DNA from: Anastrepha obliqua
Taxonomy: Eukaryota; Arthropoda; Insecta; Diptera; Tephritidae
DNA length: 64,000 nucleotides
Assembly: GCF_027943255.1 (NCBI RefSeq)
Contig: NC_072896.1
Span: 38,590,501-38,654,500 of the forward strand
Direction: 5' to 3'
Shown: piece by piece, positions 44,601 to 54,870 of the stretch
Position numbering within the stretch: the first letter of the stretch is position 1
Layout of the letters: every line of letters begins with the position of its first letter
Position numbers and translations under genes: made by a program
The notes under the pieces: generated by a model
What the model was told of the DNA's origin: nothing
The model's input: only the letters and a program-made list of their open reading frames with translations
Database searches by the model: none

Positions 44601-47600
44601 AAAAAGGGATATCGAAGCGTATTTTGGCTCCAAGGACAAACAATTTTTCGAGCAGGGAATTAAAAATTTGCCTAAACGTTGGGAACACATTGTAAATAAT
44701 GAAGGAAAATATATTATTGATTAATGAATACCTTAAACATCTTTTTAATAATTTTAAAACCACCTTTAAAAAAAGCACGAACTTATGGACTGACCTGATA
44801 TAAGAACAACACAAATTTTCATTAACACTAAAATCTTCTCAGAGTGACCTTTTTTAACATTCTTTGGTTTAATAATAAGGTTTCTTTTCTTCAAATTATG
44901 GTTTCAGTAGCTTTAAATTAAAAATAAGAAAGTAACACCAACTTAAAAATTGTCACATTTTAATATAAGCAGGTATAAAAAAGGACTAAATTTATGGCGA
45001 AGAGCAGATGATTGGCAACACTGCACAACTCGGCCAATGCGACGTCACGCACTCTCTGATGGGCGCAATATTGTTTCTATCATTCTTATTTTCCACTATT
45101 AACGGCATACCTTCCTCTTATAATGAAATAAACATCCGATCATTTATATTAAAAAGTAGCATTTTTCTTTGAATATCAAAATAACACCTGTTATTGGAAA
45201 ACCCTTTATAATGCCAAAAATTAAGAGAAAAATAAAGAGAGCGGCGTGATTTCATAAACATGTGTACGTATGGGTTAGTAGATGAGTGCAGTCGGTGGAG
45301 GAATCAACTCTCTGTTGACATTTGTGAATTAAATATGTACGTATGGATTAGCAGTGTGCGTATATATACATAGTTTGAGAGCCGGTGGAAATTTCAACAT
45401 TTTCTCTTTCATTTATATATTTCAGTTCGATAAGATGTTTTTGTTTGATGCTGGCATTAAAATTAAGTGCTATTACTACAAGTGGAGTAGTAGTAGTTAT
45501 GTAGAGTACGCTCCAACCGATGTGTCAACATGGGCATGTTGGTTAAAACGTTGTTTCATGTATAGTATGGTTGTACAACCGATTTTCATGTTGGTCCAAC
45601 GGTTGCATGAAAATTAAAATGTTTTCAGAATTTAAAATGTCATCAGAAAAAAATTACCTTATAAAATTTTATTTTAAATAAAACAATATTAAAAAAAATT
45701 GTTTAAAATTTGAAAAAATAAAAAAATTAATATAAAATTAAAAAAAAAAAAAATTAATAATAAGTAATACGAAAATTAAATTTCATCAATTATTGAACAA
45801 ATTTCACGTGTTGGGTGAAACAATTACTCGCTTGAATTTAAAAAAAATTTCGTACAATTATTTGGAAAAAAGAGTCATTTCATGAATAAGATATACCTCG
45901 CGACGCGTGCTGCAGTCGGATCTAAATATAAGGACCAGAAGTATTATATAAAATAGGAAAATATTGTATAACATTTTATACTTATAGTAGTTTATTAGCG
46001 GCTGTTTTTTTAAGAGCTTGGGAGCTGAAAATGATAATAAGCGTTTCTAAATAAGAGGGGTTATTTTGATATTCAAAGAATGGTTTCGTTGCTTGTATGG
46101 CACGTAGCACCGTCTTGTTGAAAATGAACGGTGTCCAGATGAATACCATCCAATTCCGGCCATAAAAAATCGTTAATCATCTCTCGATACCGCAATCCAC
46201 TCACCGTAACTGTTGCTCCAGCTTCATTTTCGAAAAAGTAAGGTCCAATGACTCCGGTGGACCATAAATCGCACCAAACAGTCACACGTTGAGTATAGAG
46301 AGGCTTTTCAACAATAACTCTTGGATTTTCTGAGACCCAGATCCGACGATTTTGCTTGTTGACGAAGTCACCAAGGTGGAAATGGGCCTCATCACTCAAT
46401 ATGATTTTTCGATGAAATTCCGGATCATTTTCATGCATTTCAACGACCCAATCAGCAAAGACACGACGTTGTTGATGATCGGCGGCTTGAGTTCTTGTGT
46501 TAATGGACTTTATAAGCCTTAAGACCCAAATCTTTATGCAAATTACGATGCAATGACATTTGTGGGAATACCTAATTCCAAAGAACGACGAGGAATGGAA
46601 AAACCCGAGTTTTCTTCAACCCTTTCGGCTACAACCGCAATATTTTCGGCTGTTCTTGGGCAGCGTGTACGGATTGTATTCTTCACATTAGATTAGATTA
46701 GATTAAATTTGTGGGGGGCTGGACAAGTCCAAGCACTTAGTCAGTGGACCATTGTACTACACCAGGAAAGATATCCGTGGAAAGAATAGAGATAGGAAAG
46801 ATAAAAAGTGGGTGGTAAGACGGATAAATTACTTTGAGGTCACTCTTCTACAAATCTCTTGGATTCATTGATGAATTTTAAGAGATCCGGATGAGGAAGA
46901 GTATGAACTTTGCCCATACTCAGTGTATCGCAACCCAATATCCTAAGTCTGATTCTGGAAAATGCAGAACAGCTACAGAGAAAATGCTCTACAGTGTCGT
47001 CATTCTCAAGACAGGATAGGCATATCGGGCTGTCCACGACCCCCATGGAAGCCATATGCTGACCACAGACGTTGTGCCCTGTCATTACACCCACCAGTTC
47101 TTCCTCAAGTCCTTCCTGCTGAGTTTTAGGAGAAAGGTCGCTGTTTTCCTGTTTGGTTCTTTCACAAAGCACTTGGCAACTCTGCACGAGTTCAACTTTC
47201 TTTTTTTCACATTACTAACTTGTCCCAGGAGCTCGAATTTTTTCACCAATTTCTGTATTGTAGTCCGACACGATGACCGAAAAATGTTCGAGTTTTACGA
47301 ACCGTGTCTGTCAAATTTTCACCATTTTTATACTGAATTTTAATAATTTCAATGCGTTGTTTAAGCCTGTATCGTTCCATTTTTATTAGGATAAGAATAA
47401 TTAATTTTTTATTAGAATAGAATAAGGAGTGATGCTGCCGCCAGTGCTGTATGACCTCGCGATGGAATTTATTTTGTTCAAAGTAGATTTCCATAATTTG
47501 AAAGCATTGTTCTGGCGTTAAACGATTCATGATGCCTTGCCAAACTTTACTGCACAGAAGGGCAACACAGTTTTTCATTCTCAGTTATCAAACCATAGTT

Positions 47601-48575
47601 ATCGATATCGATAGTTCTCATGCAGATAAAAAACAACATCCGATATAAAAAGCTCATTTATTCTTCGATTTATTTGCCTGAATTAGTAATATACTCGTAT
47701 TGTATAAAAATTATAAATTTTCTCACATTTCTCTCAAACTCTAAAGCAAAGTTTTCTACCAACATTCACCACATATCTTTCTATTTTATTTTCTTTGCCT
47801 TTAGTCAGCATGTCCTACATCACGCGACTCACTTTGAGTCACAACAAGATAACCATGATCAGTCCAGGCATAGCTAATTTACTACACTTGGAAATATTGA
47901 ATCTATCCAACAATGGATTACGTGAACTGCCAGTTTCGCTGTCATCAATGCCTAAATTGCGTATCCTGAATGTTTCGCTGAATCGCCTGGACAGCCTGCC
48001 ACGCGGCTTTGGTGCATTTCCCGTACTTGAGGTACTCGACCTCTCCTATAATAACCTCAATGAGAATGCGTTACCCGGTAATTTCTTTATGATTGAAACA
48101 TTGCGGGCTCTTTATTTGGGTGACAATGATTTCGAGCATATTCCTAAGGAGTTGAGAAATTTGAAGAATTTGCAAATACTCGGTTTGCGTGATAATGATC
48201 TGCTTGATTTGCCGCGTGAAATTGGCGAATTGGCTCGTCTACGCGAACTTCATATACAAAACAATCGACTGCAAGTATTACCACCAGAAGTCGGTAATCT
48301 AGACCTACTGGGCAGCAAGTCGGTGATGAAGATGGAGGAGAATCCATGGGTGGTGCCGATACAAGAGCAATATTTGTTGGGCATTAGTCACGTCATTGAA
48401 TATATAAAAACGGAAACGTACAAAATGTGAGTTGCCTTTGTTGTTGGGTTTACAATTTTAATGCTTTTTTTTCTCTCCTTTTTTCAGCCTCTATAATCGC
48501 CATATAAAAAGTGACCGCGGACCACCGCCACCAAAAGCTGATAAGAGCAAGAAAGCGTCGCGTATACGCGCATGA
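41549..48575 (+). CDS. ics: Ras suppressor protein 1 orthologue (icarus), three coding exons
   Basis: Joined exons 41549-41687, 47805-48426 and 48488-48575 encode 282 residues from the first ATG. From the second (41582, MSKAKKVLDEAR) it is 271 residues; that start aligns better with animal RSU1 (human 277 aa) and has an equally good AAAATG context. The protein is a leucine-rich-repeat solenoid of about seven LxxLxLxxN repeats with a basic Pro/Lys tail (PPPPKADKSKKASRIR), as in RSU1. Known role: it binds PINCH in the ILK-PINCH-parvin complex at integrin adhesions and restrains Ras/JNK signalling. Splice sites are consensus (GTAAGT, TTTAG; GTGAGT, TTTTCAG). Intron 1 is 6.1 kb and full of transposons; intron 2 is 61 bp. 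No disabling change was seen. Confidence 0.95.
41688..42430. other. ics intron 1, 5' part without recognised elements
   Basis: Plain AT-rich intron. No exon or transposon end seen before the rosa copy at 42433. Confidence 0.5.
42433..43324 (-). pseudogene. rosa-type DD41D mariner, 892 bp internal-deletion copy in ics intron 1
   Basis: Perfectly placed ends: TA-CAGGGTGGCCCAT at 42431 and ATGGCCCACCCTG-TA at 43326. Minus-strand blocks: MGRYTLEQKYAFQ stub (43210), QKQMHPQRVTVWYGFWSGGI (43050), VNGKCYRDMLNEFLFSKIEE (42960), WFQQDGATCHTAKVTLELLA (42880), WPPRSCDLSPLDYFLWG with frame breaks at 42770, KDKCYANHPETIDALKHEIE and KNWVDRMAYCKANRGSHLND to a stop. The HTH region is deleted. It inserted into a copy of the 610 bp TIR element. 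Confidence 0.85.
43325..43525. repeat. Second copy (inverted) of the unclassified TIR element, one end only
   Basis: Reverse complement of 39951-40160, with the end GACGTTATCACGTCAA at 43502-43517, the CGTGCGTGCAGCCGGC stretch, and the TTGTCGTTCGTTCCGCGCTC stretch. The rosa copy at 42433 cuts it at a TATATATG site; the far end of the element was not found beyond that insertion. Confidence 0.65.
43551..44798 (+). pseudogene. DD34D mariner, 1248 bp, near full length, in ics intron 1
   Basis: TIRs CAGGTCAGTCCATAAGTTCG (43552) and its inverse at 44797, with TA duplications at 43549 and 44799. ORF parts: VFFYKSGKNATTAATEINTV and AQKWFSKFRSGNCDVEVTPR (HTH region, 43759), LVEAEPHLTVDMIAQRLNTS, then a deletion and frame change. 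It resumes with FLNHIVTGDEKWILYNNPVR (first Asp, 44150), IFLSIWWDMAGIVYYE, a frameshift at 44320, and VFFHHDNARPHTARQTLGKL (second), HQPYSPDIAPCDYHLF (third), ending with a stop at 44724. It is one of the best-preserved mariners here, but still inactive. Confidence 0.9.
44799..46045. other. ics intron 1, middle; rosa end fragment at 45150-45206
   Basis: TTTCTTTGAATATCAAAATA at 45164 is the inverse of the sequence at 46058-46080, so 45150-45206 (ending AACCCTTTATA) is probably an isolated rosa TIR. The remainder is A/T-rich; no exon. Confidence 0.45.
46046..47425 (-). pseudogene. rosa-type DD41D mariner, interrupted by a LOA-like insertion
   Basis: N-terminus on the minus strand at 47382: MERYRLKQRIEIIKIQYKNG, LVKKFELLGQVSNVK. 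After the insertion at 46691-47206 it resumes NTIRTRCPRTAENIAVVAER (46685), IPRRSLELGIPT, MHENDPEFHRKIILSDEAHF (first Asp, 46438), NENPRVIVEKPLYTQRVTVW-like, VSGLRYREMINDFLWPELDG and FQQDGATCHTSNET (second Asp, 46100), and stops. The third-Asp region is missing; a deletion joins directly to the TIR at 46046-46080. Confidence 0.8.
46691..47206 (-). pseudogene. LOA-like non-LTR retrotransposon, short 5'-truncated insertion
   Basis: 115 open codons (47187-46840): CQVLCERTKQENSDLSPKTQ, GVMTGHNVCGQHMASMGVVD, CLSCLENDDTVEHFLCSCSA, to a stop. This is the C-terminus only. The tail on the plus strand is TTAGATTAGATTAGATT at 46688. TTCACATTA at 46682-46690 and 47207-47215 is the target duplication in the rosa copy. 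Confidence 0.85.
47426..47640 (-). pseudogene. rosa-type mariner (second TIR type), 5' end fragment
   Basis: MNRLTPEQCFQIMEIYFEQN (47532) and the ATCGATATCGATAACTATGG leader match the copy at 32561-33015. It ends about 160 bp before the ics exon 2 acceptor, without reaching it. Confidence 0.65.
47805..48426 (+). CDS. ics: ics exon 2 (leucine-rich repeats)
   Basis: Acceptor CCTTTAG at 47798-47804. Encodes the LRR solenoid: SYITRLTLSHNKITMISPGI, LEILNLSNNGLRELPVSLSS, LRILNVSLNRLDSLPRGFGA, LEVLDLSYNNLNENALPGNF, LRALYLGDNDFEHIPKELRN, LQILGLRDNDLLDLPREIGE, LRELHIQNNRLQVLPPEVGN, then the cap EENPWVVPIQEQYLLGISHV. Confidence 0.95.
48488..48575 (+). CDS. ics: ics exon 3
   Basis: After a 61 bp intron (GTGAGT..TTTTCAG) it encodes LYNRHIKSDRGPPPPKADKS and KKASRIRA, then TGA. 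The basic tail and the YxRH motif match the RSU1 C-terminus. Confidence 0.9.
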
Positions 48576-48899
48576 ATTGACTCAGCCAAGCTATCGAGGT
48601 CGTGAGGTGGTTTTCGAATTTGTCAAGCCGGTGTGCCTTTACGCGATAAACAAAACGCAACAAAATGAATGCCTTTTTTGTAATTGTATTAACCATAAAT
48701 GTTCTATAATTGTATTTTTCCCTTCGTGTCAAGTTTGATATGCATACACACATTTATAATTTTGTACTACTAATCTTAAGTAAATGTTAAATTATTTTGA
48801 AAATCTAATCAAATTGAAGTTTTTTTTTTATATATAACAAAATTCTCTCACAACGCACACGACTTTTAAGAAACAAACAGCAATAATTATTTATGATTA
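48576..48899. other. ics 3' UTR, end not fixed
   Basis: AT-rich. No canonical AATAAA close to the stop; candidates are weak, and one at 48965 lies inside the adjoining mariner. Confidence 0.4.
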
Positions 48900-50085
48900 C
48901 TTTGAATAATGACTGCATTTTTTTTTACGCGCGTATGTATCCGCGTCTAAATTTTGTATGAAGCAATAAACGCACAATCTTGTATTTCGTCGTTCTTCGT
49001 TCTTTTAAAATCTTTACGATGTCAGCTAATTCACGTAACTTCACTTTTCGACCATTCAATACGATTTTGGGTATTTTTTTTATGTTTTCCTGGACGTCCG
49101 CTGTGTTGTGTATCATCGGTGTCACCACGACCACGTTTGAAGTCAGCAAACCTTTGGTTTGAAAATAACAAAAGTAGCGTTGTTGGTGTTGTAGCAGTAT
49201 ACCCTGTCAATGTAGTGTAGATCACCGGTCGTCTTCGTTTAGATCATCTACCGGTGGGCCCAGGAAACTTGCTGGTTCGACAGGTTGGGTCCAGAAGGAG
49301 AGGGGTGTTAGATGAGTGGGTTTGGTAGGGCATTTGAAAAGGTGGTCAGTGACCTTCGCGGTGCCTTCACATGCTGGACATATGTTTGGTAGTTTGGGGT
49401 CATTTCTAAATACATTACTCAGAACGTAATTGTGCCAAGGTTACGCGGGACTCTCGGGGAAGTTGGACCTCTTCGTCTGCGATTGGTAGTGGTCGGACTC
49501 CGATAACGGCATTCGGGGGTCGGGAGCTTAAGAAGGTGGTGAGAGTCTCCCGGTGAGTATCGTTTATGGGCTGTCTATACACTGTCCGATCCAGTAGCTG
49601 TCTGTTTGTTTTGTCTAAGATCTCGTCCGCGTAGTTGAGGAAATGCCTCCTGATGTGCCTGGGAGGTGGATCTCGAGTTCTTCGTCTGCAATGGGTGGTG
49701 ATCCCGATGAATGTCGTTTATAGTCTGTCCAAACACTGTCCGGTCCAGTAGTTGTCGATCTGTTTTGCGCTGGATCTCGTCGGCGTAATTGAGGAGTTGT
49801 CTTCTCACGTGCCTGGGAGGCGGCTCAGGCTCAAACAGGTGTCTGAATGGGGGGGGGGGGGGGACCTACGGTAGCACCCTAACAGAAACTGCTTGCAGTG
49901 CAGTTTGTTGCGCTCTTTCACAAAAGTAGCGTTACTCTTAGCACAATAACTCACGACGAATAAATAAAATATCATGAAATTTTAACAGCTGACTTTTTAA
50001 GGTTAGCACTAACTGAAAAAGAGGTTAATGCAATACAACTTGAGTTATCTAATGTGAAGCCCGGGACTTTTCAGCCCATGTGTAT
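48900..50085 (-). pseudogene. DD34D mariner N-terminal relic, split by a Jockey-like insertion
   Basis: The 5' TIR inverted, GGGACTTTTCAGCCCATGTG, is at 50062-50081. The minus strand then gives a leader and, after the insert at 49182-49919, FADFKRGRGDTDDTQHSGRP (49155), IVLNGRKVKLRELADIVKIL (49060) and stops: the second helix-turn-helix of mariner transposases. The catalytic half is gone. Confidence 0.8.
49182..49919 (-). mobile_element. Jockey-like non-LTR retrotransposon, 5'-truncated insertion with 14 bp target duplication
   Basis: ACAAAAGTAGCGTT is present at 49168-49181 and 49920-49933. The minus strand reads LLNYADEIQRKTDRQLLDRT (49790), INDIH, then shifted SRVTLAQLRS- and HLFKCPTKPTHL-like parts, PVGR-type end and the CAACACCAAC tail (49182). 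A duplicated block (49560-49690 vs 49680-49810) repeats the DRQLLDRT region. A 15-base G run interrupts it at 49849-49863. Confidence 0.8.
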
Positions 50086-50769
50086 ATATTTTTCTTTTTT
50101 TCCAGTTTAACCGTTGGGCAATTTTTTTAACACCTTCGGTTAGGCAATCGGGCCGGGCTTTTCTTGTCCTGTTCGCGGTTATATCTATAAATCGATAGAA
50201 AATTAAATTTTAAGAAGCTACCTGAAAGCTTAAATCGTTAGCTATAATAGAAATGATTTAAATTCACGTTTAAAGTCGTAAAAGCCAGTCTGGCCAGACC
50301 CGGCTGCCCAACGGAGGGTTACGCGCAGATGCGAACTTATAAAGCTTTGAGCTGAAGAGTGTAAGGCGAACCTTACATAAGGAAAATGTAGTATTTTCAT
50401 GTTTTTGTTGTTGTAACAGCTGTTAAAACACTGCCTAAGGCCATTAATCTAAAAGCTACATCCACTGCATTCTACTGATCTCCTGTGGACAAAGGTGAGC
50501 AACATAGTTTTGAACCGGCCGGCCGTTTCTAGGGTTATTCACAATCAACATGAATGTAAACTCCACGTTGATCTCTTTCTTAAATGAACTGATTAAGATT
50601 ACGGGGGATTTAGAACAGCAGGGTATGAGGCTCCATGTAGAGAAGAAGTGTGAAAGATCGGAAATGTAGCACTTGGGGCAAGGACAAAGAAATTTTGCTG
50701 GCGACATTTAAAGAAATTAGTTGGAACTATGTAGCGGAGATTTAGTGAAGAAAGCTTCAAATCTGTCGG
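50086..50769. other. Unassigned
   Basis: 50285-50345 is GC-rich (GACCCGGCTGCCCAACGG) and may be part of a retrotransposon 5' region, but nothing decisive is visible. Confidence 0.35.
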
Positions 50770-51040
50770 TCTACTGTCATACTACCAGTACAGCCACGGA
50801 ATGCCTCCTGATGTCTACCCTACAACATCACCACAACGAGGCTACTGCGTTCCCGGTTAAGGAGCATAGTAAAATGCTCAGCAAGTAATTCCTGCTATCT
50901 TTCTACTGCAGAAACCATCCCTACAGACATTTGCTGGAGGCTGGCGCCACTTCCCAGAAGCACCAGCAGGCATATCTTTAACTATACTGATGAGATCCAA
51001 GAATGAGCACTACTACTGGACCAGACGGTGGAATGGCATT
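50770..51040 (+). mobile_element. Jockey-like fragment
   Basis: Plus frame FPVKEHSKMLSK, FYCRNHPYRHLLEAGATSQK, then a shifted TTTGPDG corresponding to RQLLDRT. Same family as 2575-3425. A decayed rosa 5' end (ATTCTCAGTTGTCAAACC, 51082) follows at 51040-51120. Confidence 0.65.
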
Positions 51041-51124
51041 CATCTGAAGTTTGCCAGTTGCCATGGTTTGCACAGTTTGCCATTCTCAGTTGTCAAACCT
51101 CATGCAGCTAAAAATCACCTTATA

Positions 51125-52426
51125 ACGGGTGGATAGATTTCAAGGGCCGATGTTGAATGTGAACCACACCTAAACGTCAAATTTTTTCTACACTCCATTT
51201 GACATTTTTCAATTTCTGACTAACTCAATTCGAACCATGGAAAGATACACAATCGAGCAATGCGTTAAAGTTATTCAGGCTTATTATGAAAACGGGCGTT
51301 CAAATCAAAATGCATATCGCGCACTTCGTGATCTTTTCGGTCAATTTAATCGTCCAAGTGTGGGTACAATCGGAAAAATTGTGCAAAAGTTTGAGCAAAC
51401 CGGGTCTGTATGAGATGTGAAAACACCAGTGCATGCTCGTACAGCTCGTACTGCAGAAAATCTTGTTGCTGTTCGCGATAGTGTGGTTGAAGGGCCGTCC
51501 ACCTCAACTCGTCGTCGTGCCCAACAATTGCACCTCTCACGCTCGTCGTTGATGAATATTATGCATAAAGACTTGCATTTACACGCTTACAAGGAGCAAT
51601 TGACTCAAGAACTAAAGCCTCTTGACCATTTCAAGCGTCATCAATGGTCAGAATGGTGGCAGGAAAGTGAACAACAGTGAATGACCAATTTTCGAAGAAA
51701 ATCATCTTCAGTGATGAGGCACATTTTCACCTCAGTGGATTCGTCAATAAGCAGAATTGTCGCATTTGGGCGAATGATAATCCAAGAGTGATTACCGAAA
51801 AATGAATGTACCCATTAAAAGTGACTGTTTGGTGCGGTTTATGGGCCGGCGGCATCATTGGGGCGTATTTTCCCCAAAATGAGGCCGGTCAGGCAGTTAC
51901 TGTGAATAGTGTTCGCTATCGTGAGATGATAACGAACTTTTTGTGCCCCAAATTTGATATGGATGTGGACGATATGTGGTTTCAACAGGACGGTGCCACT
52001 TGTCACACAGCTAACGAAACAATGGCTCTTTTGCGCAAAAAACTTGATGACCGAATAATCTCACGTCGCGGCGATGTCAATTGGCTGCCAAGATCATGTG
52101 ATTTGACACCGTTGGACTTCTTTCTTCGAGGTTATTTGAAAGAATAGGTGTACGTCGATAAGCCAGCAACAATTCAAGAGCTAAAGGATGAGATAAATCG
52201 GCACATTAACGGCTAAGGATCTAAATTATGCCTCAGCGTCATCGAAAATTTGGACCATCGGATTGAGATGTGCTGCCGAGGCCGCGGTGGCTATTTGGCC
52301 GATATTTTGCTCCATACGTAATTGAGCCATACGAGTATAATCATAATAAAGAGAAATGACAATAATATAAAAAAAGATTGTATTTTATTCAAAATCAACA
52401 CCGGCCCTTGAAGCTTAACCACCCTT
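51125..52426 (+). pseudogene. rosa-type DD41D mariner, essentially full-length (1302 bp), inactivated
   Basis: TIRs GGGTGG..TTCAAGGGCCG at 51127 and inverted at 52424, with TA target sites (51123, 52427). ATG at 51237: MERYTIEQCVKVIQAYYENG, LFGQFNRPSVGTIGKIVQKF, a stop after TGSV, then RTAENLVAVRDSVVEGPSTS, HAYKEQLTQELKPLDHFKRH, a stop, KIIFSDEAHFHLSGFVNKQN (first Asp), AVTVNSVRYREMITNFL, WFQQDGATCHTANETMALLR (second), SCDLTPLDFFLRGYL (third, DD41D) and a stop at 52146; homology ends at 52321. It is the reference copy for deletion derivatives at 17526 and 36396. Confidence 0.9.
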
Positions 52427-53713
52427 TATATAAAAAAGTTTAGTGCTATACCAACTTAGACCGCTCGATAGCTGCTTTCAGCCATATCAGTGGGAAGATT
52501 AAACAAACCACATTTTTTTTTTCAATATTTATTTTTATAAAATAGTAGTTTTTATTGTTATCCATTTCATCATTACGCCAAGCTTTTTTGTCTCTTGTAA
52601 TCATTTTGTCTTGGCTCCTGATTCTTGGTTCTTATACGATTCTCATTAAATTTATTTCATTCGTAAGTTTTCATAGCTTGAACGAATTTTACTTTAACCC
52701 CTTTTTATTTAAATCTAATTTGCTTTAAATTAATAGTATATTTGTTGTTGCTGTTGTTGTTCTTGTTGCATTTGTTATTTGAGAAAACGGAAAAAACTAA
52801 TGTCATAGTTGAATGTGCTTTTGTTGTATTTACTTCGACGCTAATGAACGTACACGAATGTATGTTTGTATGTTTGTTTGTATGTATGCTTCAATGAATT
52901 TATTGTTTTTTACAATGCCGTTTATTGCAATATTTATGAATTTCTTACGTTTTATTTCTTGTATCTCAGCATTCGCTTACGCTAAGCTAAATCTGAATTA
53001 TTCTCATCAGGGATTTGTTTTTTATTTCATTCGCACTTACGGACTAATATGCACTTACAGGTTATGTACGCAAATATATTTATATGCACGGATGCGTGTA
53101 TGTTTTGTATGTATATATATTTGAATGTGTGTGTGTTTATTTAGATTTTTTTATAAATATACTAATTTTCAAAGTTTAATATTTACAATATTTTTATGTT
53201 TTATTTATGAGATTTTTTATCAGTTTTTTGCTGAATTTTTATTTTTTTTTTGTTTTTTTTTGTGCCACGCTTTCCTTGTTTTATTTCTATTTTAACATTT
53301 TGTAATTTGCAGTGTTTGTTACTTACATATTTAATTATCCATTTGCACATTTTCGTATTTGCTTGTTTATCTTCGGTGCTAAATTAAATTTATTTACTTT
53401 TTACATCTTTTTTTATTAAATTTTTTTTTGTTGAGCTCACAAGAATTTTCTTGACATTCAGTCATTTTGTCAGCAAAACTATTATCCATCAGCGTCGAAA
53501 GGTGTAAAAATATTGGCTTAATGAGGTACTTTCCAAAAAATTCATTTGCTTTACTCTGACTAAAAAGGCAAATAACAAACTTTTGAAAATTTCTTTCTTG
53601 TTCAGACAATTCGGACACACTTAAATATAGCGCCATAAAATTTTGAATATTAAATATTTTCTCAAGCACGTTTTTTCATTAAAATACATACTTTATAAAT
53701 CAATGAAAACATA
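52427..53713. other. AT-rich region without gene
   Basis: T-rich plus strand with short ATTT/GTTT runs and TGTATG repeats (52855-52885). It resembles a long fly 3' UTR or intron, but no coding exon was identified on either strand. Confidence 0.4.
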
Positions 53714-54870
53714 TATTAGGTGCGCAACTAAGTTCTCGCTGTTTTTTTGATGAAAATACAACTTTATTCTGAAAAAATGGTTACAAGTGAATCATTGAAA
53801 GTATTGCCCATCGCTAGCTACTACTTTTTCCCATCTTTCAGGTAGATCTCGTATACTGTCGCGCTAAAACTGTTCATCTTTTGAGGCTATTCAGGGATCA
53901 AGCCATTTTTTGATGTCTTATGTGATTAATCGGACGGCGCAATATCTGGAAAATATGGCGGGTGGGGTAGAATTTCCCATTTGAGTGTTTCCAGGTAGGT
54001 TTTAACGGGTTTGGCAACGTGAGGCCGAGCGTTGTCATGCTGTATAACCACTTTTTCATGTCTCTCCGCGTATTGCGGCCGTTTCTCGCGCAGTGCTCGG
54101 CTCAATCGCAACAATTGAAGTCGATACCGATCCCCAGTGATGGTTTCGCTTGGTTTTAACAGTTCATAATAAATAACACCAACTTGGTCCCACCAAATAC
54201 ATAGCATAACCTCCGCAGCGTGAATATTCAGCCGAGGCGACGACGTAGAAGCTGACCGGGTAGTCCTCATGACTTTCTTTTCTTGGGATTGTTGTAATAA
54301 ATCCATTTTTCACCACCCGTCACAATGCGATGAAGAAAACCCTTCCTTTTTTGCTGCTGGAGCAGGTGCTCACAGGCGAAAAAACGACGTTCAACATCTC
54401 TTGGTTTTAACTCATAAGGAACCCAAGTCCTCTGTTTCTGAATCATTCCCAAAGCATGCAATCGTTTGAAAATTGATTGGAGGGTAACTCCTAATACTGA
54501 AGCAAGATCTTCTCGCGTTTGACACGGATCCTCATTGAGCAATGCCTCCAACTCAGCGATTCGAAGATTATTGACCTTCCTTCACGCGGACGGTCGTCAA
54601 CATTAAAATCACCGTCCTTGAACCGACGGAACCAATCTCAGCACGTTGTTTCACTTAAAGCAGCATCTCCACGAAATTTTGTAGCTCTCGATGCGCTTCG
54701 GCCGCCGTTTTTTTTCGAATGAAAGAGGAAAATCAACACTTCCCGCAAATGATGATTACTCGGCACAAAATCAGACATTTTCACAAACCTAAAAGTATAT
54801 GACACCAAAACAAAATCTCTAATGTGTCGAAGCAGTTTGTTTACCCTATGTCTTATAATACGTTCACATA
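53714..54870 (-). pseudogene. Mauritiana-like DD34D mariner, nearly full length, frameshifted
   Basis: Left TIR TTAGGTGCGCAACTAAGTTC (53717) is identical to that at 27746. Minus strand: MSDFVPSNHHLREVLIFLFH (54778), a frame change, ELEALLNEDPCQTREDLASV-like (54551), GMIQKQRTWVPYELKPRDVE, FLHRIVTGGEKWIYYNNPKK (the first catalytic Asp position reads Gly), VMLCIWWDQVGVIYYELLKP, VVIQHDNARPHVAKPVKTYL (second Asp) and HPPYFPDIAPSD (third), then a deletion. Its 5' end is replaced by the rosa copy starting at 54871. Confidence 0.85.
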
